From: Pictodentalium vernedei
Taxonomy: Eukaryota; Mollusca; Scaphopoda; Dentaliida; Dentaliidae
Direction: 5' to 3'
NCBI GenBank assembly: GCA_031216915.1
Contig: CM062290.1
Span: forward strand, 254,431,597-254,495,596
Length of the DNA stretch: 64,000 nucleotides
A program made the position numbers and the translations under genes. Shown here piece by piece: positions 30,703 through 41,949 of the stretch (within the stretch, counting starts at the first letter, position 1; each line of letters begins with the position of its first letter). Below the pieces are notes generated by a model. The model saw only the letters and a list, made by a program, of their open reading frames with translations. It was not told where the DNA came from and searched no databases.

Positions 30703-31035
30703 TTAGACGTATGCTTCGTTCAGCAATAATTTCTTGATGCATCCCTTGTCTTCTAAAGTCAAACTTCTACGCGCCAATTTCAGTTCTTCCGAATCTGTGG
30801 GTCTGTCTCGATTCTTACAGAAGACTAATCTCTTCCAAAACGTGATCACATCGTTGAATTTAACGCGTTCGAACGCCGGTTCGAAATACATGACGACCAT
30901 ATCTTCCCTTTCCATCGTCATACACGAATGATCCTCGTGATCGAAGTCTAGATGATCCCGACATCCGACGCATCGTTCTAACAAGATGGGACGTAGTTCT
31001 TCGTTCACGCAGATTGCGTATGCTCTCATCAGCAT
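30703..31035 (-). CDS. small Cys/His protein, possible zinc finger
   Basis: Intact 110-residue protein, the outermost gene on the right. Residues about 17-40 contain RCVGCRDHLDFDHEDHSCM (C-x2-C...H-x2-H-x-C), a likely zinc-binding site; the rest is helical and ends KKLLLNEAYV. Similar short Cys/His proteins occur near one end of other animal Polintons, with no assigned role. A TATA-type motif (31,161-31,174) lies about 126-138 bp upstream. The start could also be the second Met (MRAYAICVN). Confidence 0.65.
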   Translation of the reverse strand: MLMRAYAICVNEELRPILLERCVGCRDHLDFDHEDHSCMTMEREDMVVMYFEPAFERVKFNDVITFWKRLVFCKNRDRPTDSEELKLARRSLTLEDKGCIKKLLLNEAYV

Positions 31036-31160
31036 GTTTAAAAGAAACCTCGCTCTAATAGTCTGAGAATCGCTCTTGATTTACGTATTTTTTTTTATTA
31101 TCTATTCGATTTGATATATTTAATTATCTAAATAACTATTTATTTATATTTTTTTTTCTC

Positions 31161-31174
31161 CCCTATATTTATAT
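31161..31174 (-). promoter_or_regulatory. TATA-type promoter motif (variant)
   Basis: GATATAAATATAGGGGAGAA on the minus strand, between the right TIR and the Cys/His gene. Confidence 0.4.
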
Positions 31175-31200
31175 CAATCAAAAACGTGACCGCCTCAAAA

Positions 31201-31252
31201 CAATTGCGGATTCTAAATCATCTGTACCAACGCAATTGCGGGTTCTGAATCA
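31201..31252. repeat. 20-bp direct repeat at the inner edge of the right TIR
   Basis: CAATTGCGGATTCTAAATCA (31,201-31,220) and CAATTGCGGGTTCTGAATCA (31,233-31,252), 18 of 20 identical. The left TIR has only the outer unit intact. Confidence 0.7.
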
Positions 31253-31510
31253 CTGATTTAGAAACTCCAAAACTGTTTTTTGATGATGAGCCAGAATCTT
31301 TTGCCTTCGCTCGCGTTCGCCGACGATGGATCGGTGGGTCTGATCTGCGATGCGAACGTAGACCAAAACATCACGTACACAATACAACCGAAGATGTACA
31401 ACACACGCACACGATGCGTTCACCACGAGTATTTGAACGCTAAAAGCGCGATCTAGGAGTCACTGACTGTACATGTACAAGTGATCGTGTATCCGCCTTT
31501 TATATCTACT
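31211..31510 (-). repeat. right terminal inverted repeat (300 bp)
   Basis: Reverse complement matches the left TIR from AGTAGATATAAAAGGCGG inward, with a few substitutions and small indels, but lacks the 103-bp segment present at 13,560-13,662. Confidence 0.93.
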
Positions 31511-31516
31511 ACCCTG
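31511..31516. repeat. 6-bp target site duplication, right copy
   Basis: ACCCTG, identical to 13,512-13,517. Confidence 0.93.
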
Positions 31517-31792
31517 GCCGATATGAGTAGTGCTTCATTTGACATTGGTCATGCAGTCCCATCCACGTGGCCCATTTACTATGAAGGGGAAAAAAACCCG
31601 GTAACGTAGGTGCCATCAAATATCATTTTATGTCACACGCATTACCTGTGGTTTTTCCCCTTAGTAGAAGTAAATGGGCCACTCGGCTGGAATTTTGTAT
31701 TACTGTCTTACCAAAGCTTACTAATCGCTTCATGAAAAGAAGCATTACTCATATAGGCCAAGGTACAACAGTGTAGAATTTATGAAGGACAG
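31517..31792. repeat. remainder of the MITE interrupted by the Polinton
   Basis: The left part (GCCGATATGAGTAGTGCTTC, from 31,517) pairs with the right part (GAAGCATTACTCATATAGGC, about 31,739-31,758), and an inner pair AGTGGCCCATTTACT-like / AGTAAATGGGCCACT is nested inside. The outer arm continues to about 31,792 and matches the sequence left of the Polinton at 13,483-13,517. Confidence 0.75.
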
Positions 31793-33420
31793 CTTTTCAT
31801 CCCTCATCACATTGATTATTGACAGAATCAGTACAACATTGAGCTAACTGCCTCTACGAATTCTACACTTGATAATGCTTAATAAATTCAGATTAGACGG
31901 ATGAAATTAAAATCGAGTATAGAAATGGGAAGAAACAGAAAGAAATCAGTATAAAAAGCAGCAAATACAGTGGTGAAATCAGGTAAAACATCAATATTTT
32001 CAAAATATTTCACACCTGTTCCTGCTACACCTGTCTCAATACTGTTCAAGTAGAATGCCAGTATATGCTGTATACTCTCCTGATTACCCATGTATACACT
32101 GACTGCCAGTGTCTGTGAGGAAGTTTGAATAAATCTATAAACGTGCCAAGAAATGGGACCAGTTGCAAAACCTGGAGTATTCTGTTTTATCTCCATTAGC
32201 TGGTTGCGGGTAGATTAAATGTTGGGAATGGTTACTGGAACAAAACAAACCATGTTCCAGCAAAAATACCTGTTACAATTCTCGATCAAAGCAGTTTATG
32301 TGCGACTTACGCTAATTTTGGGGTGTGGGTACCAAATTTCAACTTTGATTTTTTTTCTTTTCCTTCAAAAAAGGGGTGGGTGGGTGGGTGGGTGCCCAAG
32401 GGTCGGAAAAAACCTTTTGCGCCTTGTGTCCGAAAAAAATTTCTTGCAACAACCCCTCCCCCCCCCCCTAACCTCCCCGGTTCCTATGGGAAATTGCTGC
32501 ACTGGGTGGCCGGGCACGATTTGTCTCTCCTGTACTACTGTAGTCAAAGCCGGCGGTACCGTGACCGGGGGGGGGGGGGGCGTTAAGCTTCATTACCTTT
32601 TACCAAGTAAGTCCCCTTTCTTCAGAAGATGAAAACTGCCTCCCGGACAGACGGGAATATGTGTTCACACGTACCCTATCGAAGACTGTACATGAACTAA
32701 CACTCGCCATTCCACACTGATCCAATTTATTCTGAAATTTATGTCCATTTTACATACTGTGCAATGCATTAGTCAGCATTGAGTTCGTCTTTGAAGGTGT
32801 TTACTCTGTTTTGAATATATATAAAATTCCAGGTTTTTGATGATTCATTTACCACGCACTAGTCACAATGGATATGTGTACGCCGATAAAAATAGGGCAA
32901 TACACTACTGTGTCCAATTTGATTTTTGCTCCACACTTTCTAAAGAGTTCCACCGTCGCTGCATTTAGTTTGATGGAAGTCTTATTGTAGTTACGCAGTG
33001 TGCCTATTACAGCAGCCTGTCATGTAACAGCACTTCAATCATAAAAAAGCCCCCGAAAATACTTTACGGATTGTAGGATGGGTATTGGTCCCGGAACAAA
33101 GGAAATGGGGCGGCATCAATTGCGTCTTTTTAAAACAAAACGAGAAAAAATAGAATGGACATGACCAACAACTCAACCTTCTCGACGAAAACACATCAGT
33201 TACAACGACTGACTTCTAACGGGGGCTTGTACACTGGCATTTGAGGGCACCATGAACATTCAGTGATATATCGCAACCGTAATTCAGCTGTAACAAGTGC
33301 AGTTACGCATTTCAATTATATTACCAATTTCTGAGGACATGTAGCTTATTAAGGATAATCCCACCTCCCATGGAAAAACATCATTCCATCTGGTCATTAG
33401 TGATCCACTTAAGTAAGTAC
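31793..33420. other. no gene recognised
   Basis: Contains a 102-codon minus-strand frame at 31,888-32,196 without recognisable domain, a G-rich and C-rich low-complexity block at 32,370-32,580 (GGGTGGG repeats, C9 and G14 runs), and otherwise AT-rich sequence. Confidence 0.45.
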
Positions 33421-33487
33421 TAAGGTATAGTTCTTACTGAAGATTAATAAAATAGTTCTTCTCGTTCTGTTCATTTTGCTTACTTAC

Positions 33488-33799
33488 CACTGTCAAGCCA
33501 ACACTCTTTGAATCAAGAGGGTGCGTTGTACAATCAGCCCCTGTTCCATTAAGAAATTCACAAAATCGGTTGTTTTCCCATGTGAGATAATTTGCTGCAA
33601 AGCATCCACCTGTTTGACTGCATTTACGAGCACAGTCAAGTTTGCTTCTAACCGAAATGGTATCAATAATCGTTCCTTGAAGCCGCCTTGAACGGCATTT
33701 GTGGAACATGGTCACCTTTTCTGTTCGGGCGATTGTGAACAGAATTGCCAAACTTACGAAACTGTTGCAGAACATCCAAAAAACACATTTGTAAAGCAT
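33488..33799 (-). CDS. host exon: signal peptide and PAN/apple-like domain
   Basis: Probable first coding exon of a secreted or membrane host protein. ATG 33,799 opens MLYKCVFWMFCNSFVSLAIL, a hydrophobic signal peptide, followed by a cysteine-patterned domain: FHKCRSRRLQG, LDCARKCSQTGGCFAANYL, CEFLNGTGADCTTHP. The spacing of Cys residues and the C-x3-C...C-x-A-x-N-Y pattern resemble PAN/apple domains. The frame ends at a consensus splice donor (GTG followed by GTAAGTAAG; intron from 33,487 downward), and the reading frame past the donor is short and unlike protein. Upstream, the same frame stays open to 33,889, so the start could be earlier. Downstream exons would lie to the left and are not recognised, possibly beyond the transposons. 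Binding role is inferred from the domain class. Confidence 0.65.
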
Positions 33800-34900
33800 G
33801 TTTAGCTTCTGCTGTCGATTGAACGTCTGTTCCAGAAAAACATTCTGCGTATTATAAAATACGAATTTTATCAAAAGCAATCGATACATTCTTTTGTACG
33901 CATCACAGCGTACACGTCACGTTTCTTAGCGGGTTTTGTTTGTTTGTTTTTTGTTTTATATCATATTAGTGAAACCAACATATCTTTAAACAAGACTTTC
34001 ACGATTCAAACTGTTCATCCTCACTGTAACATCGGTTATTACAAATACGATTTTTCGTAAAGAAAATTTGCGCAATTATGATAAAGTTCACGTTCTGAGT
34101 TGCTCTGATTTTCATTTTCATTCAGTGTATGTCTAAACTGACAAAAAGAATATGAAGTGATGATTTAAAAACTGATTCAACACACTATTTTACGCTGACG
34201 ACCAATTTGAATGAGAGGCTAAACTCTTGACGTAGTGACGTTACACGGTGTGTTACCATGCTTTGTGGCCATGTTTGTTTGAACTCCTGAATCTATGCAG
34301 TTTTTACTAGGATTACCAAGGATTATTTTTCTTGATTTTTGCGCTGGACATATTCCTAACTCTATATCGACCTATGTGCTGCATGTTAGAACTGAAATTA
34401 TTTCATCAGGATTCTTGTGGAATTGTGGAGTCATTCATAAAAGGATTATGTGGAAATTTTCTCTCCTGTTAAAGCTTGTTACTATTTTTATTACCACCAC
34501 AACTTTTGTTCTCCATGTCTGCACTGTGCAGACAAAGGAACTTGTGTTTAACACTTTATGCTTCATGAACAGTGAGCACTCGAAAAACTGTTGAGTGTGA
34601 AAGTTTCTTACTCCACAACAGATAATCACCTTGTAATAATGGTTATTAAATATAGCCCAACTGAACTGTATGACATTGGAAACTTGAATTCTAATAATGG
34701 TCATATAAACAGTCGTGACTATAAAACAATGAAAAAATTAAGGCTTCTTCGGCCTGAGTTTTGTTTGAAGAACCATCAAAGACACACGAACAGAATGTAC
34801 AATATCTCTAGTGTTCAACTTAGGAAGGAGTTGCACCCTAAATTCTGCCAAGGAAAGGGGTTAATAAACAGAACTTAATTTATATAAATTCGGAGAAGCA
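33800..34900. other. no gene recognised
   Basis: AT-rich sequence. Open frames at 34,295-34,594 and its antisense are short, with no domain; they may be 5' sequence of the LINE that follows. Confidence 0.4.
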
Positions 34901-35929
34901 GAATTCTGCCACTCCAATAACAGTAACTAATTTGGCCCTTTACAATGTAAGGCCAACAACTAGAAAAGCTGGTGACATCAGGCATTTTATTGAGGATAAT
35001 GACCACGATTTGGTAGCCCTTACAGAAACCTGGTTACATGGTGATAACAGAGACCAACGATTTTTTTCCGACCTGGTACCGACAGGGTACAACATACACA
35101 TCATACATGAAGCACGTGGCAGCATGGATGGGGTATAGCACTTGTAACCCTCAGTGGGCTAAAGTTAAGCACTCAAAATTCACCCAGATGAATCAGAAGT
35201 CTTTTGAATTTCTGGATTGTTTGGTGTCGAGTGAAATTGTATTCCATCTAGTCATAATATACAGCCCTCCACCCTCGAAAGCAAACCAGCTTACCGTAAA
35301 ACAGTTTTTATCCGAGTTTTCGGATTTTCTTTCGGAATATTCATCATATGATGGAAATTGGTACATGGTTGGTATTTCAATTTTCATCGGAGTGATGATA
35401 GAGATGCATAACAATTCCTGGATTTAATAAGCCTATTCGGATACACACAACATGTGAATGTACCAACACATATCAAGGGTCATACCTTGGATCTGATATT
35501 GACCAGATCATGCACTGATTCAGAGCATTAACACATGGGACTCGAAGCATTCTGACCATTTTGCTGTTGGGCTTCACTCAGGCTCACCAACCCACATCTC
35601 AAACCATCCTCGTGTAAGATGAGGAATTTTAAGAAAATCAACATTGAGAAGTTGAAGAGTGAGATTGTGTCTTCTCTATTGATGTCCGTTGATTCTTCTC
35701 AAGGCTCGACCAACATCGTTTGTCAATACAACACTGTGTTATCTCAACTTTTAGACCACCATGCTCCTTTGAATGTGAACATTTTCAAAGTTCATGAAAA
35801 TGCCAAATGGTTTACAAGTTAAACAAAAGAAAATAAACAAAAACGTCGAAGACTGGGGACACAGTTCAACAAAACCAATTTAACAATTCACCGCAATTTG
35901 TGAATACTACTCACCAAGAGAAATCAAGA

Positions 35930-37600
35930 TATTTAATACAGAGTTGTTTATAAGTATTTCTTTATTATTAGTTTTATTTCAGAAAGGTGTATCTATATAT
36001 TTAGTTTGTATGTATGTTAGGGGGGATTATAGGGTGAAATAAGGAAGTTTAGGCCATTGATTTTCACAAGTTTGAACTTAGTTACATTACGTTGCCTTTT
36101 GTGCGTGTGTTTTGCTGGTTTCGGTCATTATATATTGTTATAGTATATTTGTAAACAGTTGTGAACACGAATGCTAAGTGCTCGACGGGTGTCCAAACGG
36201 AGGTAGGTATGGGTAGTAAAGGGGGCCGGGGGAGGTGAGTAGGGTGGTGCAGGTGCATGTGGGGGAGACTGAGGATACAGCGGGACAGTGTGATATGAGG
36301 TATGGTGGTGGTCGGCCAATGGACAGCAGTGTGGTGTGTGTGAATTGCAGGGATATTTTAGTTGTTAGAGAAGTGTGTTGTGTTCGATCGGGAAATTGCG
36401 GAGCTGAAGGAGAGGTTAGGGAGTGCTGGTGTATCGGGAGTCACACCGTTGAAAGGTACCTATGATGGTGAGGTGGAAGGTGGGTGGAAGGTCGGTGTGG
36501 TCGGAAGCCGGGAGGCAGGAAACCGAAACCACGCGAATAAACTGATTGTGAAGGGGAAGCGAATCTTTAACCAAATGAAACTTATAGGAAGAAACAGTTT
36601 CAATAAGATTTTCGAGGGGAAAACCATTTGGGAAATTGGGGGTCTACCAAGTATAACATACGGTGCGGAAGTGGTGCCTCCAAACCAAACGGCTGTAAAC
36701 AGCTTGGAAACCCTGCAGAACGACGCAGACCGATGGATTACGGGGTCGAGTAATGTCTCAGCACTTGAAGCAATCAGGGGGGGGGGGGGGGGGGGTTGGA
36801 TGGATGAGGATCAATGACAGGAGAGACTTATTGAAACTCTGTTATCTTAAATATTTGGTAAATCTCCTCGGCAGCCGATGGTGTAAAGTAATGTTCCAGA
36901 ATATTTTCAACTCAAATACCAAGACAGGGTGGCTGGTCCAAGTGAGGGAGTTAATAGAGAATTACTCATTGGAGATCTCGGACTTAGAAGCAGGGTCAAA
37001 TCAGGGTAAAAAAAAATCGTCAGAGACAAAGTCATGGAGGATGGTAACCTTGATTGGCGAGAGGGGGTCAAGTCAAAGAGGTCTGCGTGGCCTGCGTGGC
37101 CTGCGTGGCCTGCGCGATAAAGAGAAGCCAGGTTTTGAAGAGTACCTCGATGGCACCTTTGGGGGTCACTGCTGTTCAAGCTGAGGGGGCGCGGTCCCGG
37201 AAGCTGAGGGGAAAATTGTAAAAAAACAAGGAGTGTCAGTTGTGTAATTAGGCGTGGTGGGGGCCCTGGAACACTTTCTACTAGGATGCCCAAAATACCA
37301 GTCTAACAGAATAAGATTGACTGGGAGTATAATGGGGAAGTGGGCTGGGAGAATGAAGGGCATCTGGTTGGTGAGTGAGTCAAAGGAGAGGGTTAATGTG
37401 CTAATCGGAGAGATTGGGATGAATGGGGCAAGGGGTGTCATCAAGCAATTCGTCTCGGAGTATTGGGAGGAGAGAAGAAGCGTGGGAATAGAGAGGTAGT
37501 TGGGAGCACAGGGGTAACCAAGGCCTAATCGTCCGAGAACCGCGACAAATCAGCGGCAGGCTGAAGTGTTATTATTATTATTACTACTACCGTGAAATGT
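35930..37600 (+). mobile_element. second LINE remnant nested in the first
   Basis: Contains C-terminal reverse-transcriptase-like sequence of another clade: NHANKLIVKGKRIFNQMKLI and GLPSITYGAEVVPPNQTAV, LQNDADRWITGSSNVSAL (36,530-36,770), then after a G17 run LKYLVNLLGSRWCKVMFQN, and a late EHFLLGCPKYQ motif at 37,270. It ends near a TTATTATTATTATTACTAC tail (about 37,570-37,590), a simple-repeat 3' end. Boundaries are approximate. It breaks the CR1-like element and is therefore younger. Confidence 0.65.
37080..37115. repeat. 9-bp minisatellite in the nested LINE
   Basis: Four copies of CTGCGTGGC in a row, the last ending CTGCGCGAT. Confidence 0.8.
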
Positions 37601-39480
37601 TTTGTAATCAAAAAGTAATCCAAATCGGCTAATCGAAGCTGCTAAACGCTCATACTACAATGGGCGTATTGATATTTGTACCGACAGTAATGCACTCTTT
37701 TATGTTACCAATGTCCTCTTAGAAAATTTAAGAATGGTTTTTTGCCAGAACACACATCAGTATTAGAATTGGCCAGCCGCTTTGGAAACTATTTTATAAA
37801 TAAGGTGGAGTTGATAGACAAGACCATTGAAAGTAAGGTTGTACATTGTAAATTCAAGTAAGTCCACGTTTGAACAAGTGAGTGCACCTGAGGTGAGGAA
37901 TCTCATCTTGTCAAGTTCCAGTAAAACTAATGAGCTGGAACCCATTCCTACATTTTTGGTTAAAGCAGCAGTAAATTGTACATCTCCAGTTATTGCTAGC
38001 ATCATTAAGGGCATCTCTCCAAGGAAGTCATGTACCATCAGACCTTAAATTAGCATTGGTATCTCCACTTATGAAGAAACCTTCCCTTGATCCTGACATC
38101 TTGGAAAACTATAGGCCAGTTTCTAATTTACCTTTTGTAGCAAAAGAAAAGGTAGTAGCTGAACAACTTCGGAATTACCTCCAAAGTAATAATCTCCCTG
38201 AACCATATCAATAGGCTTACTAACCACACCACAGTACAGAAACTGCCCTTTTGAGAGTCTGTAATGACATAATTTGTTCGTTTGGTCAACGTAAGTCTGT
38301 TCTCATTGTCTTGTGTTGTCTTGTTGGATATCTCGTCAGCATTTGACACGGTAAATCATCCCCTGCTTCTATCCATGTTACGTCAACTAGGAATAACAGG
38401 AACAGTTCTGCAATGGTTTGAATTTTACCTTTCACTAAGAAAGCAACAGGTTTCTATCTTAAAGACGACATCAAATAGTAAATCCCTTGTACGTAGTGTC
38501 CCACAGGCCCAATGTCATTTACGTTATATACGGACTCATTGGGCCGAATGCTGAGGGATGAAGACATTCCATACCACATCTACCCCGATGATGCACAGCT
38601 GTATGTGTCTTTTAATGCAGTTTGTGAGTCTGATTCGTAGAAATCAGTAGAGATGATGCAAAACTGTATTAATAACGTGCGAAATTGGATGGCGAGTCAT
38701 AGGTTAAATGAATGATGATAAGATAGAAGTGTTGGTTATTTCTCGCACCGAAATTCCTTCTGGTTTTTATATTAAATCTATAGAAAGTGGCAATTCAAAA
38801 CAAATAGTATCGGGTGGTGCTTTCAACATTGGGGTAATATTTGATTCCCGGCTTTCGATGGAAGCAAGTATTAATGAAATTTGCAAGCGCTCTTTTATGC
38901 ACATTAGAAATCTTGAACTTCTTCGACGTTATTTGACTCAAACATCTTTGAAAAGGCTTGTTCACGCCTTTATTTCTGCACATGTGGAATTCTCTAATTT
39001 ACTGCTTGTAGGTCTACCACAATCGCTAATCGCAAAGTTGTAAAAGATACAAAACTCTGCCGCTCGTATTATTACGGGATCTAGACGCCAAGATCACATA
39101 ACCCCTCTGCTCCATAAGCTACATTGGCTCCCTGTTCAACAACGTATCACTTTCAAAGTTTTGGTGTTGGTCTTTAAGTGCATTAATGGATCGGCTCCAA
39201 AAAATCATCAGGACATTTTGACTGTTCAATCATCAAAACGGAATCTCCGTTCATCCAAACAGCTCAGGCTTGTTCCCTTTTCCAGTTACATCTTGGTGAA
39301 TACCAGGCACCTTTCCTCGTACGTCCACGACTCTGAAACTCATTGCTAGTGCATATCCAGGCTTCCATAAGCTTAGACGACTTCAAAAGAAAACTCACGT
39401 CCCATCTCTTTCGAGAGGCCTTCGAGGTTTCGGTCATCTAATTTGATCAGTTTTTGTTTACATCAGTGCTTTTAGTAGGG

Positions 39481-40067
39481 AGCTCAAATATGTATTTATT
39501 TTCCATGTAAAGCGTTTTAGACCACAACCTTCTGATTTTACGTTATACAAAAACTATGTGTTATTATTATTAATGACAGACTGTGCTGGGGAATTGAACC
39601 AACTTCAGAAATGAACCGATGATAGAATTAACATCGAGAAGTCAAAAATAACATCGAGAAGTCAAAAAACTATAGTTCAAGCGCCTTGTTCATTTCAAGG
39701 GTAGTGTTTAGTTAAAACATAGCATAACACTACATGTATTTAATTAAGAGGTATATTTAAAAAACAGTGTATTAAAAAAATGTTTAAATTCGGTAAATAG
39801 TTTGTCTCATTTGCGGTTTAGAAATAGCGCCGCATGAGTTACGGCCATTCGAATTTTTTTCTAGCCATATACACCCCACAAAGTATTTGCCAGATTCAAA
39901 CATTACGTCCAATGAGAATCCTACTCACCAATAGCTCGTAGTGCGTTCGTTTAGGCTAGCAATTTTTTATGACGCCTTTGTTAAGTTTCTTTTATTCCAT
40001 TCAGTTGAAAAAGCTGTCGATAGCAGATTTTCGATAAGACTTATTGACAGTCATGTCGTGTCATCCG
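39481..40067. other. no gene recognised
   Basis: Sequence after the LINE 3' end; includes a short direct repeat (AACATCGAGAAGTCAAAAA, twice near 39,631-39,668). Confidence 0.5.
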
Positions 40068-40075
40068 TACAGTTG

Positions 40076-40312
40076 ACTCTTTGCCGAACGAATCACCGGT
40101 ATCCTCCTTTAATTTACAAATTAAGCAGTTGAATCAAAAATCACAAAATGTCAACAAAATCCTATCATGCAACCCCTCATTGGAACGAGCTCGCCGAGAT
40201 CGTTCCAATGCGGGTCACAAGATGTGGTTTTATTGATTGTTTTGGAAAAATGTGAAAACAATAAATAGAATAAAAACTTATATCATATGCGTTTGATAAA
40301 GAGTTAAGAGTT
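40076..40312. repeat. piggyBac-like MITE with central palindrome
   Basis: The left end reads ACTCTTTGCCGAACGAATCACCGG and the right end GATAAAGAG followed by TTAA. In the centre CATTGGAACGAGCTCG pairs with CGAGATCGTTCCAATG. CTCTTTGCC ends and TTAA are typical of piggyBac-type elements. Related copies: 43,105-43,298 and 56,656-56,901. Confidence 0.6.
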
Positions 40313-40387
40313 CAATTCAGAGGGGCAGTTGTGAAATATGCTTCATCCTCATCGGGCCGATGTAAATTTGTTTTTGATTTACCTCTT

Positions 40388-40775
40388 TATTAGGGTGAAA
40401 CGACACTTTCAACAGCCAAGTTCACATCGTGTCGGCCAGTTTCACCGGTAAATGAAGCTGGCGTACTCGGAAAGAACCACCGAGAAGGGGAAACCAATAG
40501 TGAGTACTCGGAAAGAACCACTGAACAGCAGTGACCAACTGCACGTCAAACTGTCAGACTCTACAACTTTCTAATTCTGCACCGGCGGAGTTAGCAGCGG
40601 TTGAAGGCAAGTTTACCATCGACATGCAGCACGCTTTAGCACTGAGTGGCACCGTGGAAAACGGGATTAAGCATCCTGCCCAACGACACAAAGCAGTTAC
40701 CGCTGGCCTGGATCGAACGGTACATTTTCGATCAATATCCCATGCACTAACCATTGAACGGACCATCGTGTTCCT
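40388..40775 (-). repeat. diverged SINE-related copy
   Basis: On the minus strand the body shows blocks related to the SINE family (GTTGGTCACTGC, GGTGGTTCTTTCCGAGTACGC, GTGAAACTGGCC) and a B-box-like GTTCGATCCAGGCC near 40,700-40,715. The tail at about 40,388 has CCTAATAAAGAGG. Diverged and without clear target duplication. Confidence 0.45.
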
Positions 40776-41510
40776 TAACATTTTGTGGTGTGGAAATGAT
40801 AAATACCATGAGTGATTCGTCGAGTATGTAATCACAAACAAATCAAATTACAGAAAAAATTGTCTGCACTTGAAAATATTAAGTTCAACGTTTTTGACCT
40901 ACCACATCCTGCTTATTGATTATGAAGCTTTTTACCCACTTGTTTTCGACACACTCTTACTTTTTGCATTAATAAGGCAGCAATGCACCGCACCTACCTG
41001 TTTGTGGATCCTCTTCAAAAGATCACATTGGGATATAACTTTATTTATCGTACAACAAGAACGTATTTCCCCAATACCAGTAAACACGTCTAGACAAAAT
41101 CTATACTGAGGGTAGAAACCGCGCATATGATCTTTCGATTCAGAAAGAGAACGTGTTTTACCTCCACTTATCGAAAACTGATTACACATGTCGTGGCCAC
41201 GGTTTTGATAAAGGTAATTAAATGATAACTAAATCACCAATTTCGCGAAACAAATTAGACTAAATCATTTTTTGTCATGATGATATTTTTATACAGTCTA
41301 TCATGCGTTAAACCTGACAAAATAAAATAAAGAAACAGAGATTTGAAACATTACCTAAGCTTCGGCGATTATAGTACAAGTAGAACAATGAATGGGGATT
41401 ACGTCATGCGCAGCTCAAGAACGTAATACCATCACATCATGACCTTCATTCATGAAAAAATCAATTCACAGACGCCGTCAAAATATGTGCGAACAAGTCA
41501 AGAAAGGGAG
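40776..41510. other. no gene recognised
   Basis: Non-coding; short frames here overlap antisense frames and lack domains. Confidence 0.45.
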
Positions 41511-41639
41511 GACTATTTTAATATAAATTGGTTATTATCACCAAGCGGGTCTCCGAGATGGTGTATTGAAGTCTCGACCTCGCCTCTGTGACAAATATCG
41601 ACTCGTCCCAACGGATTCGCCGAGGTCTCGACGAAAACC

Positions 41640-41830
41640 CACATGGTGGTAATATAAGTTATTTCGGGCATCATCCAGGGTACATGGAGATTTAATACCT
41701 GGATGTCGGTTTTCAATCATGAGGCGCAAGCCGAATGGTTGAAAAGGAGACATCCAGGTATTAAATCTCCATGCACTCTGGATGTTGCTCGAGATAACGA
41801 TTTTGTCCCGCCTCCTAACACAGAAATAAT
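41640..41830. repeat. foldback element with perfect 25-bp core arms
   Basis: CATGGAGATTTAATACCTGG and the next five bases (41,684-41,708) are the exact reverse complement of GACATCCAGG...CTCCATG (about 41,750-41,774). Homology continues outward imperfectly (CATCATCCAGGGTA against CAACATCCAGAGTG). Probably a MITE. The 128-codon minus frame at 41,538-41,924 spans it and is not a gene. Confidence 0.75.
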
Positions 41831-41949
41831 GCCGAGATGTAAAATATGATCCCACATTAAGACTCAGGCGACGGTGTTTAAACCCCACACTGAGCCTCAG
41901 GTTTTGAACCAAACAGCGAAACAAACGTCACAGCAAAACTATAAATAGA

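Larger units (their letters stand above)
13518..31510. mobile_element. complete Polinton/Maverick (adintovirus-like) provirus
   Basis: A 17,993-bp element with AG...CT ends, long terminal inverted repeats and a 6-bp target duplication. It encodes the hallmark set of the group: protein-primed family-B polymerase, rve-type integrase, adenain-like cysteine protease, A32/FtsK-like ATPase, double-jelly-roll major capsid and penton-like minor capsid. It also encodes a parvovirus-type phospholipase A2 protein, a tail-fibre-like repeat protein, a membrane protein and several lineage-specific small proteins. Genes are arranged in alternating strand blocks with hairpins at both convergent junctions. 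Eight genes carry stops or frameshifts, so the copy is probably defective. The assignment follows from gene content, termini and target duplication; the exact lineage would need a phylogeny. Confidence 0.95.
34900..39480 (+). mobile_element. CR1-like LINE, interrupted by another insertion
   Basis: Plus-strand non-LTR element. Endonuclease part: LYNVRPTTRKAGDI, DHDLVALTETWLHGD (35,0xx), then TLDLILTRS near 35,490. After an interruption (about 35,930-37,600), the RT part resumes: YYNGRIDICTD (37,650), YRPVSNLPFVAK (38,110), HHSTETALLRV (38,225), LDISSAFDTVNHPLLLSML (38,325), and a degenerate YPDDAQLYV region at about 38,581. The 3' end carries QNSAARIITGSRRQDHITPL, HKLHWLPVQQRITFKVL and RNLRSSKQLRLVP. 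Many stops and frameshifts show it is dead. Confidence 0.85.

Noticed and set aside
31888..32196. 102-codon minus ORF as host exon
   Set aside because: No domain recognised, no convincing splice sites, and AT-rich composition; kept only as part of an unassigned stretch.
36753..37184. 143-codon ORF starting in a poly-G run
   Set aside because: The frame begins with a G-run-encoded polyglycine and continues in LINE sequence; a remnant, not a gene.
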